From positions 1 to 64,000 of the forward strand of contig JAISED010000057.1 in the NCBI GenBank assembly GCA_031264295.1: a stretch of DNA of 64,000 nt, in the 5' to 3' direction. Made by a program: the position numbers and the translations under genes. The notes under the pieces are model-generated. The model was not told where the DNA came from. It saw only the letters and a program-made list of their open reading frames with translations, and did not search any database. This document shows positions 49,846 to 59,519 of this stretch, one piece after another (position 1 is the stretch's first letter; every line of letters starts with the position of its first letter). The stretch comes from Eubacteriales Family XIII. Incertae Sedis bacterium (lineage in GTDB: Bacteria > Bacillota > Clostridia > Peptostreptococcales > Anaerovoracaceae).

Positions 49846-51288
49846 ATGGCAACTACTTATTCCGGCGTACGGGAATTAAGACCGTACACATACAACGACT
49901 TGGGCGGCGACAGTATGCGGCTGGCGGGCAACTTCGAAAAAAAGTGCTTAAAGAGCGCCGACCGCACATTTTCCCAAGGGCTGCAATGCCAGCAGATTAA
50001 CAGCATTTCATGTGTGCTTTCTATGTCGGACTCCGCGTTTATTATTCACTCGCCCCAGGGCTGCTCAGGCTGCGTGTCCGGGGGCGCGGACGGATACCGC
50101 GTGGGGCAGGCTCACCGTGGTGTGAAGCTCATCAAATCACCGCGGGTAATCGTGACGAATCTGGATGAGAACGACATTATACGCGGCGGTGAGGCGAAAC
50201 TCCGCGAAGCTATACGGATTGCGGGCGAGCGTTATGACCCAAAGATGATCTTTATATTTACATCATGTGCGTCCGGCATTATCGGAGATGATGTGGACGC
50301 GATAGCTGCGGACGCGCAGACGCCTGACGGACCGATCCTAATCCCGATTCATTGCGACGGTTTTCGTTCGAAAATCTGTGCGTCGGGCTTTGACGCGGCT
50401 TTTATAGCCATTAAGAAATATCTGCTGCCGAAAGAACCTCGGAAGAAAAGCTCGGGGCTTGTGAACCTATTCGCGCCGACATCCATCAGCTACAAGGATC
50501 AGCTCGAAATCGAACGGCTTCTGGCGCTTTTCGGCGCAACGGTGAACTATATACCGTTTTACTCATCATATGAAAAGATTCAAATGATCACCGCCGCCGA
50601 GGCTTCTACATCCATTTGTAAGGTATTTGCCGATGAGTTCATGAAGGAGCTTGAAGAGAGCTACGGGATCCCCTTTGCCCACACGGTGATGCCCATAGGC
50701 ATCCGCAATACGGATAAATGGTTGTTGGGCATAGCCGCCTTGCTCGGGAAAGAGGCGCCTGCGCGGGAGTACATTGAGAAGGAGCATAAGCGTGTGCAAC
50801 CGAAACTTGATGAAATCAAGGGGCGGCTGGAAGGCAAAAGGGTGTTTATATGCGGCGGTACGGGACGTTCTTTCGCAGCGGCGGCGCTCATTGACGATTT
50901 CGGCATGCAGCTTGTGGGCTTGGAAACACCGACCTACGATTTCGACGCGCAAATTGATATTGAATATCTCAACGGCATACACAAGAATTACGTAGTGGAT
51001 GTGGCGAATATGCAACCATTCGAGCAGGTAAATCTAGTGAACCACCTAAAACCCGACGTGTTCATCGGCGTGCCTGCTTGGTCTGCGCGTCTGGGACTGC
51101 CGACCACCCATGTTTTAGATCCGAAACGTCCGACTATGGGATATGACGGCATCGTATATCTGGGTGAAAAGATCGCCGAACAGGTTGAAAACGCTGGATT
51201 CAACCGCAAACTTGCGCCCTATGCGCGTCTGCCGTACAAGAAGAGCTGGTATGAGCAAGACGCTTTCAAATATATCCGCGATCTGTAA
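49846..51288 (+). CDS. Nitrogenase-component-1-like protein, alpha (NifD-like) subunit, pair 2
   Basis: 'QGLQCQQINSISCVLSMSDSAFIIHSPQGCSGC', 'IFTSCASGIIGDDVDAI', 'EASTSICKVFADEFMKELEESYGIPF'. Confidence 0.92.
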   Translation: MATTYSGVRELRPYTYNDLGGDSMRLAGNFEKKCLKSADRTFSQGLQCQQINSISCVLSMSDSAFIIHSPQGCSGCVSGGADGYRVGQAHRGVKLIKSPRVIVTNLDENDIIRGGEAKLREAIRIAGERYDPKMIFIFTSCASGIIGDDVDAIAADAQTPDGPILIPIHCDGFRSKICASGFDAAFIAIKKYLLPKEPRKKSSGLVNLFAPTSISYKDQLEIERLLALFGATVNYIPFYSSYEKIQMITAAEASTSICKVFADEFMKELEESYGIPFAHTVMPIGIRNTDKWLLGIAALLGKEAPAREYIEKEHKRVQPKLDEIKGRLEGKRVFICGGTGRSFAAAALIDDFGMQLVGLETPTYDFDAQIDIEYLNGIHKNYVVDVANMQPFEQVNLVNHLKPDVFIGVPAWSARLGLPTTHVLDPKRPTMGYDGIVYLGEKIAEQVENAGFNRKLAPYARLPYKKSWYEQDAFKYIRDL

Positions 51289-51363
51289 AAAATAGATGGG
51301 AACTGTGAGCATATTCCTGAGCAAGTAATTTTGACGCCGCTCGGCGGCGGAATGGGGTGAATT

Positions 51364-52647
51364 ATGTCGTATATAATTGAAAATCCGCGCGGGACTTGCG
51401 TACTCGGCGGTGTGAATAATGTACTGAGCGCGGTTACAAAGGTATGCCCTATTTATCACTCGGGTCCGGGTTGCTGTATGCAGACGGCGGCGGGGGAGAG
51501 CGGACAGGCGGGTCTGCGCGCTCCGTATTACCTATCCAATGTGTCCATGCCCTCCTCCAATATGCTGGAGAGGGAGGTGGTCTTCGGAGGCGAGCAGAAA
51601 CTGCGGGACGAGATCGACGGCGCTCTGGAAATCATCGACGCGGACGCATACTTTGTGCTTACCGGCTGTACGGCCGGCATTATCGGGGACGATATTGAGG
51701 CGGTGACTGCGGATTATCGCAACTGCGGCCTGCCGGTTTATCCGATTACAACACCCGGCTTTAAGGGGGACAGTCTGTTGGGTTATGAGATTGCCTTCCA
51801 AGCCTTTACCGATTTCATCGTCGAAATTCCGAATAAGCGGGAGGGAAACCTCGTAAACCTTTGGGGCGTAATCCCATATCATGATCCCTACTGGGCGGGC
51901 GCCTTGGAGGAAATGACGCGTATACTCGGGAAGCTGGGTCTCAGGGTGAACACATTCTTCACCGAAAATCAGGATATTGATGTGGTGCGGGCTTCCGGCG
52001 CGGCAGCGCTCAACATCATCGTCAGTCCATATTTATTGAGAAAGACGGCGAAGAACTATGAAGAAAAATTCGGCGTGCCAAGCCTTCGCTTCGACGGCGT
52101 ACCCATAGGTCCCACCCAGACCGGCGAGTTCGTTCGCGGGGTGGCGGAGGCGTTGAAACTGGATGACGATTTGGTAAATCGGGTATTGTGGGAAGAAAGC
52201 GCTTACGTGTACAATTATTTTGAGACTATCATAGGCGCGTTCAGCTGGAAGCGCTTTGCCGTGGCGGCGGATGCGGGAACCGCCATCGGCGTCACACGCT
52301 TTTTAGCGGATGATTTCAGCCTCACGCCGTCGGCGGTGGTCGTCACAGACCAGATTTGGGACGAGAGCGACAAGGAACGCATTACCGGGCGCCTGACGAA
52401 GCTGGAATACGCGCGTCCGCCAAAAATCTCCTTTGCGAGCGATCATTATGAGATACGGGAAGAACTGAAAAAGCACGATTTCAGCTTGTTACTGGGGAGT
52501 TCCCTGGAAGATGAAGTGGCGCGTGAATTGGATGTTCAACTGCAGCGCGTGGCATATCCCATCTCCGATGTGATGGTGCTTAATCGGAGCTACGCGGGCT
52601 TCAGAGGCTGCCTTACCCTTGTGGAAGATTTATTCAGCAATCTGTAG
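51364..52647 (+). CDS. Nitrogenase-component-1-like protein, beta (NifK-like) subunit, pair 2
   Basis: 'NPRGTCVLGGV', 'IYHSGPGCCMQT', 'FVLTGCTAGIIGDDIEAV'. Confidence 0.92.
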   Translation: MSYIIENPRGTCVLGGVNNVLSAVTKVCPIYHSGPGCCMQTAAGESGQAGLRAPYYLSNVSMPSSNMLEREVVFGGEQKLRDEIDGALEIIDADAYFVLTGCTAGIIGDDIEAVTADYRNCGLPVYPITTPGFKGDSLLGYEIAFQAFTDFIVEIPNKREGNLVNLWGVIPYHDPYWAGALEEMTRILGKLGLRVNTFFTENQDIDVVRASGAAALNIIVSPYLLRKTAKNYEEKFGVPSLRFDGVPIGPTQTGEFVRGVAEALKLDDDLVNRVLWEESAYVYNYFETIIGAFSWKRFAVAADAGTAIGVTRFLADDFSLTPSAVVVTDQIWDESDKERITGRLTKLEYARPPKISFASDHYEIREELKKHDFSLLLGSSLEDEVARELDVQLQRVAYPISDVMVLNRSYAGFRGCLTLVEDLFSNL

Positions 52648-52680
52648 TTATTCAGCAATCTGTAGTGCACCGCGAAAGGT

Positions 52681-52725
52681 CAAGCCCCCGACAAAATTTT
52701 TTGAGAAGATTTTGTCGGGGGCTTG
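52681..52725. terminator. Strong bidirectional terminator between convergent nif-like and GH3 genes
   Basis: CAAGCCCCCGACAAAAT (52681-52697) / ATTTTGTCGGGGGCTTG (52709-52725), 17-bp perfect arms. Confidence 0.85.
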
Positions 52726-52739
52726 GCACATATTTACAC

Positions 52740-55700
52740 TCAGTTAGTGATAGCTTCTGTGAGCGGTCGATAATAGTTATCCCAGAAGAATACTTTATAG
52801 TTAAAGTCTTCCTGAGGGTAGGCCGCAAAGTCAAGGTCAAAATCTATGTTCGCATTATCACCGGATGTGATGTTAAACGGCTTGGCCTCCGAATATCTCA
52901 GGACGCCGCTCTTGTCGTATACGGCGGCAATGGCGGAACCGGCTAAAATACCGCCGGAACGGTTTCTGATCTGCGCCGTTGAATCGGTAAAATCTGCACT
53001 GAATACGGTATTGGGGTCGGGATCAGGATCGGTTCCGAATTCCAAGCCGTCAATGGCCTGCTGCAAGTAGCCAATGGAGTACATAAGCGGCGTCGGCCAA
53101 TCCGCTATAGACTTGATCTTATCAACCTTGTCATAAGCATCCAGATACGCATTATACGAGGTGTCGGCGTATCCGTCCTGCGGAATCTTAGGCGTCATCA
53201 GCGACTCAAGCGCCGCCCTCCGCTCTGAAGTCAACTCCTTGATCGTGCCGTCTATGATCATAACATCCTCTAAAGTCATGGTTATTATCTCGTCGGGCAG
53301 CTTGTTATCCACGAAAATCATCATGATGATGCGGTTAATATACTTCCAGTCTATCAAGCCTAGGTGGCACTCCCTGACCGGCACTTCAACCCCGTTGACA
53401 TTGATCGTATAGTTCTCAGGGTATGTATCCGAGTTGGTGGTGACGGCGGAATCTATAGGCTTACCCAGCGGTATACTGACGTAGTTTGTACCCCACGTCA
53501 GACCCCATGCTGCGGTCGGGCGCCAACCGAAATTATGCTCGCTGCCGGTTGAAGGCGCGCCGGGTTTGTTGCCCTGATCCGGAGAACGCAGCCTGATGGA
53601 ATTCGAGCCGCTGGTCATGAGGCTGGAAAGCGTCCTTTCAGACTCGTGGGTGCTGCTCATGGTGAGGGTGAACGTCAGGTAAAGCTTGTCTTTATGGTTA
53701 TGGTTCCCCAAGTCGAGTTTGACGTTGCCCCCGTCGACCACCGCGATGCCGCTTCCGGGATCCGGACTCGTCCAATCCGCATACATATTATTGTACAAGG
53801 GCGTCCTTGCGGCAAAGGTGTTGAATGTGGCCACAGTCTCGTCCAAATGCCCGATGAAGACGCCGGTGTCAACGATCTTGATGTCGCCGAGGCTCATGCT
53901 TATCGGCGCTGTCTGATGCGAATTATCATCTGCGAAAATCATAAGTATCATGCGTCTGATATCCGACCAGTCTAAGAGTCCTCTGCTTGTTTCTCTCGCA
54001 AGGACATCAACGCCGTTGACATTAATCATATATTCAGTCATGGGGACATCCCTGTCCGAATTGCTGGTAAGGGTCTTGCCTACAACACTACTCAGCGGAA
54101 TCCTTATATAATTTTTGCCCCACTGGAGGTTCCATTGCGAGCTTATGCGCCATCCGAAGTTGTGCTCGGAATTGTTGGGGTCCTGGGAAAGATATGGATC
54201 CCCGGGTTTATTGCCAAGGTCGCTGGAACGCAATCTGAGAGAGTTTGAACCGCCGGTAGCATTCCTTAAAACATCCGAGAACGGTCGTTCTTCATTGGGA
54301 CTGTGGAACTCCATGGTCAAGGTCAGATACAAACCGTCTCTGTTGCTGTAATGCAGCAGATCGATCGGCAGCTGACCGTCGAGATTAGCCCAGTCCGCGT
54401 ACATTCCGTTGCTTGAACTGGTAGTGCTCCACGGCCCCCTGTTGGCAAAACCGTCACCGGCAGCGATCAGTTTTTCTTCGGGTAGTTCCACTTCATAATC
54501 TGAATAGGAGAAACTAATCTCATAGGAAGCGGTTTCAGAGCCTCTGGTGACCGTAACGAAAGTCGAACCGGGAACCTTTGCGGCCGCAGCATATTCCACA
54601 AGGCAATCATCCGGCGCGGATGCTGTGATCACGGGTATTTCAGTCGTATCGACCGGCAGTTTAACATCATAGAGGAATCTGTTATACCTGTATCCGTCGA
54701 TGAGCTGGCCGTTGATATTAAGCTCTGACAGACTCACGACGTTAACGACGACGACAGGGTAGCTGGCTTCCAAAACCTGATCGTTGTAGGTGAACGTAGC
54801 GGTTATCAGCGACGTTCCGCCTTTTATAGCGGATATCACGCCTGTGTCCGGGTCGACGGAGGCGTTTGCCGGATTGCTGCTTTCATATGAAATGCTAAGA
54901 CCGGGCGCATTCGGATCGAGGAAGGTTTCGTCGGTCAGGCAGATCGTTACATTAGAATTGAACATTTCTCCGCTTGTGGCGACCGGCTTATCGGTTCTCA
55001 GCGTGACGACCTTTAACTTAAGCGGTGTATCGGCTTCGGTTAGATTGATCGTTCTGGCGCCATTTGCCACAGGCGTGGCGCTGTCATAGCAGACCTTCAC
55101 ATTGTAGCCGCCGGGCATAAGTTTACGTACGCCGGATAGATTTACGTCGGTATTACTTACAGTCGAAGGATCGATGACCATGAGGTCTTTTACCTCAAGC
55201 TGAATCTCCGCTTGTTTTGTCTCGTTGGCGCCCAGTTCCACGCGTGCGAAGCCTTTTAACTGCTGCGAAGGATTGACGCCGTCCCCGTGACCGGGAGCTT
55301 CGACATAAACCTGAACCACTTCCGCGCCGGGAACAGCGGTGTTATTCGTGACATCAGCGCTTACCGTAATAATACCGTCGGCGGGATCAGCTATCTGAAC
55401 GTTGCCGATGGTGAAGTTGGTGTAACTGAGTCCGAAACCGAAGGGATAGCGCGGCGTCCCTTTGAAATACATATATGTGCGCCCCACCTTGTCATCCCGG
55501 TTATCTATCGAATAATCGGTAAGGAAGGAGGCGGGGTAGGGATAAAGCTGAGAGTCGTCTGTGTACCAGGTCTGGGTCAGATTGCCGCTGGGGTTGTAAT
55601 CGCCCAAAATGAGCCTGGAGTGGGCTTCGCCCTGGCGCTGGCCGTTATATGCCGTCCAGATAATCGCGTCAACATTGTCGACGAAGGCGCTGATATCCAT

Positions 55701-57923
55701 AACGCCTACGGATTGAATCACAACGACGACCTTGCCGCCGGCGGCGTGCGTTTTCTCAGCCACCGCATTTACAAGATAATCCTGCCCTGCGGGGAATTTG
55801 ATGTTGGGGCGATCGCTGCCCTCGTTGCACACCCGGAACGGCGCGTATGCCGCAGTTGCATTGGCGGTTGCGGTGCCCACATATACTACAGATACGCCGC
55901 TATGCGACGCTTGATCGATATGCTGCTGGTTCATAGCGGGAGTCCGGTCATAAGAGAAGCTGACGTATATATCATGTATGCCTTCGTTTTGGCTTCGGGC
56001 ATAATCCCATACGCCGCGATTGAACTTGCTTAGATCGAATTCGCCGTCTTGGTCGGCTTTGCTTGAGAATCCAACGGTTCTCCAGTTCGACTCTGTAATA
56101 TCCGCGAAATTAGTCGGAACCGCGCCCGAGTAGGTATTGCCGCCGGTCGGCAGGCAGCTGACAGTGGCCAATACCGAGCCGTTCGGAGAATCAAGCCGGA
56201 ATTCGGCGTTTACCTTGAAGCTGTTGTTGCTGGCTGAGAATATCCTCACTTCTTCGGATGTCATGTTGCCGATGTCAATGCCTGAGAACTTAATGTACGA
56301 ACCGTCGCGTACATTCGCCAGGTAATCGCCGGATTTGCTCAGGTCATAGGTTTCGCCGCCGGATGCAGCGTTCACTATTCCGCTGCCGGGATAAAAACCG
56401 ATAGCGCGCACGCGCAGAAGGTCGGTTGACGAGTTGGCGGCCGGCGTCATGCCTTGATAGAAGCTTACGTTATCTGCCTGACCCTTTTCGGCGGCTAACA
56501 TTGTCATGCCGTCTCTGAACGTTATCCTGTCGGTTTTCGGCGAACCGCTGTAGTCCCCAAGATCAAAGGCGTCCATCAAAGGCCCGAAAACCTTTATATT
56601 TGTGTTATTGATATTGATAGGCAGCGCGCTATTGTTGTTTTTCAAAAGCACCGCGCCTTGCACCGCAGCCTCAAGTGTGGCGTCGCGGTTATACCTGGAT
56701 TCCGGCAATTTTTCCGGATCATTGCCGGAGGCGGAATTGACCCATTCATAGCCGTCGCTCACTTGGTAGGGCAACATTGTGGGAATCCCGCTCGCGTCGG
56801 CCGGGCCGTCGAATTCGCCGGTTTTAAAACGCGTAAGGAGTATTTCCATCAGGTTGTGGTCGATTTCATCCTCGCTGATGAGTCCCTCATCGACAGCCGC
56901 GACAGTGAACTTATCGTAAGCCCAGTCTATCGAACCGCCGCCGCCGCAATCCATGTTATTACCGGCTTTTATACTGTAAGCCACGGCCTCGGGATATGTT
57001 ACGGAGTGATCGGCGCCCTTCGGAACCCATCTGTGATTGTTAACCTGATCGAGAATGGCGCCGCAGTCATTAACGACAAAGCCTGTAAATCCAAAAGTTT
57101 GCCTTAGCAGCTTGGTTAACAGGTAATCATTTGCGGAAGCCGGGACTTCGTTTACCCTGTTATATGACGACATGACCGACGCAACGTCAGTCTTTTCCAC
57201 AATTCTCTGAAACGCCCATGTGTAATAATCGCGCAGCGTCTTATCGTCGATGTCATATGTACCCGAATTACGGTTTCTTTCGCTGTTATTGGCGGCGTAG
57301 TGCTTCAGCGTCGGGGCGATCTTTATATAGTCCGTTCCGAATTCCGCGCCTGCGTTAGGGTTGGTGACGCCGTCGCCGATGCCCTGCATGCCCTGGACGA
57401 ACATTTCGCCCATGACGGCGGTTAAAAACGGATCCTCGCTGTAAGCTTCCTCGTTGCGCCCCCAGCGCGGGTCGCGCAGCAGATTCATAGTCGGGGAATA
57501 GTATGAGAGTCCACGCCCCGGGGTGGCGTTATAATACGCCCGAATCTCGTCGCCCACAATCTGGCCGACTTTCAGCATGAGGTCGCGGTTCCACGACGAT
57601 GCGGTAGCGATAGGGGAAGGGAATGAAACGCCCCCCTCGTTCTTTGCTATGCCGTGAAGCGCCTCGTTCTGATAAGTGTATGATTTCAGGCCTAGCCTCG
57701 GTATGGCCGGAGCAGGCGGCTTGAGCTGCGACTGCTTTTCGGCCAGGCTCATCCGGCTGACTAGATCGGCGGCGCGTTCCTTATAGCTGAGACTCGTGTC
57801 CAGATACGCCGGCAAGGTTTCGTCAGCCGCGTTAACCGTTAGTAAACCCGGAGCGATGACAAGTCCCTGTAACATACACGCGCATAAAACAACAGATAGA
57901 AATGCGGTAAAATGCCTTTTCAT
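52740..57923 (-). CDS. Secreted GH3 beta-glycosidase with Fn3-like, Big_2 and two tandem C-terminal modules of unassigned family
   Basis: Signal peptide; GH3 'GLSYYSPTMNLLRDPRWGRNEEAYSEDPFLTAVMGEMFVQGMQG', 'GFTGFVVNDCGAI'; Fn3-like 'GAEVVQVYVEAPG'; Big_2-like 'YESSNPANASVDPDTGVISAIKGGTSLITATF'. Confidence 0.92.
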   Translation of the reverse strand: MKRHFTAFLSVVLCACMLQGLVIAPGLLTVNAADETLPAYLDTSLSYKERAADLVSRMSLAEKQSQLKPPAPAIPRLGLKSYTYQNEALHGIAKNEGGVSFPSPIATASSWNRDLMLKVGQIVGDEIRAYYNATPGRGLSYYSPTMNLLRDPRWGRNEEAYSEDPFLTAVMGEMFVQGMQGIGDGVTNPNAGAEFGTDYIKIAPTLKHYAANNSERNRNSGTYDIDDKTLRDYYTWAFQRIVEKTDVASVMSSYNRVNEVPASANDYLLTKLLRQTFGFTGFVVNDCGAILDQVNNHRWVPKGADHSVTYPEAVAYSIKAGNNMDCGGGGSIDWAYDKFTVAAVDEGLISEDEIDHNLMEILLTRFKTGEFDGPADASGIPTMLPYQVSDGYEWVNSASGNDPEKLPESRYNRDATLEAAVQGAVLLKNNNSALPININNTNIKVFGPLMDAFDLGDYSGSPKTDRITFRDGMTMLAAEKGQADNVSFYQGMTPAANSSTDLLRVRAIGFYPGSGIVNAASGGETYDLSKSGDYLANVRDGSYIKFSGIDIGNMTSEEVRIFSASNNSFKVNAEFRLDSPNGSVLATVSCLPTGGNTYSGAVPTNFADITESNWRTVGFSSKADQDGEFDLSKFNRGVWDYARSQNEGIHDIYVSFSYDRTPAMNQQHIDQASHSGVSVVYVGTATANATAAYAPFRVCNEGSDRPNIKFPAGQDYLVNAVAEKTHAAGGKVVVVIQSVGVMDISAFVDNVDAIIWTAYNGQRQGEAHSRLILGDYNPSGNLTQTWYTDDSQLYPYPASFLTDYSIDNRDDKVGRTYMYFKGTPRYPFGFGLSYTNFTIGNVQIADPADGIITVSADVTNNTAVPGAEVVQVYVEAPGHGDGVNPSQQLKGFARVELGANETKQAEIQLEVKDLMVIDPSTVSNTDVNLSGVRKLMPGGYNVKVCYDSATPVANGARTINLTEADTPLKLKVVTLRTDKPVATSGEMFNSNVTICLTDETFLDPNAPGLSISYESSNPANASVDPDTGVISAIKGGTSLITATFTYNDQVLEASYPVVVVNVVSLSELNINGQLIDGYRYNRFLYDVKLPVDTTEIPVITASAPDDCLVEYAAAAKVPGSTFVTVTRGSETASYEISFSYSDYEVELPEEKLIAAGDGFANRGPWSTTSSSNGMYADWANLDGQLPIDLLHYSNRDGLYLTLTMEFHSPNEERPFSDVLRNATGGSNSLRLRSSDLGNKPGDPYLSQDPNNSEHNFGWRISSQWNLQWGKNYIRIPLSSVVGKTLTSNSDRDVPMTEYMINVNGVDVLARETSRGLLDWSDIRRMILMIFADDNSHQTAPISMSLGDIKIVDTGVFIGHLDETVATFNTFAARTPLYNNMYADWTSPDPGSGIAVVDGGNVKLDLGNHNHKDKLYLTFTLTMSSTHESERTLSSLMTSGSNSIRLRSPDQGNKPGAPSTGSEHNFGWRPTAAWGLTWGTNYVSIPLGKPIDSAVTTNSDTYPENYTINVNGVEVPVRECHLGLIDWKYINRIIMMIFVDNKLPDEIITMTLEDVMIIDGTIKELTSERRAALESLMTPKIPQDGYADTSYNAYLDAYDKVDKIKSIADWPTPLMYSIGYLQQAIDGLEFGTDPDPDPNTVFSADFTDSTAQIRNRSGGILAGSAIAAVYDKSGVLRYSEAKPFNITSGDNANIDFDLDFAAYPQEDFNYKVFFWDNYYRPLTEAITN

Positions 57924-58183
57924 GGTAAATTCTCCTTGTCTTAATTATAGGCAATCTTCGGGAAAAATCCTCGCAGGATGACATAACGCGGGTTTCCGGA
58001 GCTTGCCAGTACTATTTAGATTCCGCCCGAATAACTGAACGGATAACAGAAAATAGTATTGCAATGATTTCCCATGTGCTTATCCCCCATATCTATAGTT
58101 ATTATCATTATAATATACCGGTGAATAAAGTTCTATTGAAAATTTTCCATGAAAAGGTTAAAAATATATCAATTATCAGATTT

Positions 58184-58242
58184 AAGGGGGGAGACTTCTA
58201 AAAACCAGGATGTGCGGCAGGGTTTTTGGAGCTTGCCTTAAG
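58184..58242. mobile_element. Short, internally deleted derivative of the 25541-25703 MITE-like element
   Basis: GAGACTTCTAAAAACCAGGATGTGCGGCAGGGTTTTTGGAGCTTGCC preserves both ends (CTTCTAAAAACC and GTGCGGCAGGGTTTTTxGAxxTTxCC). Confidence 0.75.
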
Positions 58243-58254
58243 AGAGTGCGGCTC

Positions 58255-59439
58255 TTACCTGTTCTGATACCAGACGCCGCAGGCGCCTTCCGATGAGACC
58301 ATGCAGGGTCCGAAGGGGCTGTCCGGGCGGCATTCATTTCCGAACATACGGCATTCTCCGGGGCTGATCCTCCCCATAATGACGTCACTGCAGCGGCAGC
58401 CGTGCGGCAAAGTGATATCCCCGTCAAGCTCGCGCCCGCCACCGTCTAATCCGAGGTATTCTGCCTTAATGTAGTATCCCGAATCCGGCAATTCCCCCAG
58501 GCCACGCCAGTAAGCCGCGCCTAATTCAAAATATTTTTCGATCAAACCCTGTGCTTTAAGGTTTCCGGATTCCCTCACCGCAGAAGTGTATATATTGCGG
58601 AACATAGGCGCGGACTCGGGACAGACGTTGCCTGCCGCAGCGGATTCGGGACAGCCTTCGCCTGCCGCAGCGGACTCGGGACAGACGTTGCCCGCCATAG
58701 TTGTGAAGATCGAGTGTGAATCATGGCCTGCCCGCAAGTTCTCCGTCATCCTCACTATGGCGTAAATCGCCGCCAAAAGCTGCTCGCCGTCAAATCCGGC
58801 TATCACAAAGGGCTTAGCATGCTCAGCCGACAAACGGACAAACGGCGCCGCCCCCGTTATTACCGCCACATGACCGGGGCAGATATAGCCGTCGATGCCG
58901 TCTTCGTTACGCGCTACCCAATCCAGAACGGGTTCCACCGCTCTAAGCGCGGTAACGATCTTAAGATTTTCAAGCCTGCGTTCGAGCGCGTTCTCGATTA
59001 CAAGGGCGTGAACCGGCAGCGTCGTCTCAAAACCGACAGCCGCCAGCACGAAACTTAGATCCGGATTGGCGGCCGCGCGGGATACCGCTTCCAGCGGCGA
59101 ATATATCATCTCAACGTTTCCGCCCTCGCCCTTTATCCCGGCCAGGCTTTTTTCGGCGCCGGGCGCCTTAAGCATGTCGCCGAAGCTCAAAACCACGTTC
59201 TCGGGTCTCATGGCATATTCAATGCACCTATCTATGAAGGCGGCAGGCGTGACGCATACGGGGCAGCCGGGCCCCGAAATCAACTCAATATTCGGTGAAA
59301 GCAGACTTCGTATGCCATTTTTAAAAATAGCGGCAGTATGAGTGCCGCAGACTTCCATTATCTTGATATTATTACCGTTATAATTTTTAAGATATCCGAC
59401 TATTTCTTCGATTTTCATATATCCATTCCCGCAGGACAA
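58255..59439 (-). CDS. hypD: Hydrogenase maturation protein HypD, with a repetitive insertion
   Basis: 'IKIMEVCGTHTAAIFKNGIRSLLSPNIELISGPGCPVCVTP', 'GFETTLPVHALVIENAL', 'LPHGCRCSDVIMGRISPGECRMFGNECRPDSPFGPCMVSSEGACGVWY'. The true start could be the ATG at 59418. Confidence 0.95.
   Translation of the reverse strand: MSCGNGYMKIEEIVGYLKNYNGNNIKIMEVCGTHTAAIFKNGIRSLLSPNIELISGPGCPVCVTPAAFIDRCIEYAMRPENVVLSFGDMLKAPGAEKSLAGIKGEGGNVEMIYSPLEAVSRAAANPDLSFVLAAVGFETTLPVHALVIENALERRLENLKIVTALRAVEPVLDWVARNEDGIDGYICPGHVAVITGAAPFVRLSAEHAKPFVIAGFDGEQLLAAIYAIVRMTENLRAGHDSHSIFTTMAGNVCPESAAAGEGCPESAAAGNVCPESAPMFRNIYTSAVRESGNLKAQGLIEKYFELGAAYWRGLGELPDSGYYIKAEYLGLDGGGRELDGDITLPHGCRCSDVIMGRISPGECRMFGNECRPDSPFGPCMVSSEGACGVWYQNR
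58611..58700. repeat. 30-bp in-frame tandem repeat (3 copies) inside hypD
   Basis: CGGACTCGGGACAGACGTTGCCTGCCGCAG at 58611, variant at 58641, variant at 58671; encodes ...AGNVCPESAAAGEGCPESAAAGNVCPESAP.... Confidence 0.95.
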
Positions 59440-59441
59440 TG

Positions 59442-59513
59442 CCTGCGCCCGTGTTATTTCACTCGCAGGTTCTAATCCCTGCGCCCATGTTATTTCACTC
59501 GCAGGTTCTAATC
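59442..59513. repeat. 36-bp tandem duplication between hypC and hypD
   Basis: CCTGCGCCC(G/A)TGTTATTTCACTCGCAGGTTCTAATC at 59442-59477 and 59478-59513. Confidence 0.93.
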
Positions 59514-59519
59514 CCTGCG

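Noticed and set aside
55287-56033. 248-aa plus-strand ORF opposite the GH3 gene
   Set aside because: Antisense to conserved GH3/Fn3-like coding sequence; no independent evidence.
58611-58700. 30-bp repeats in hypD as a CRISPR array
   Set aside because: Contiguous, in-frame coding repeat without spacers.
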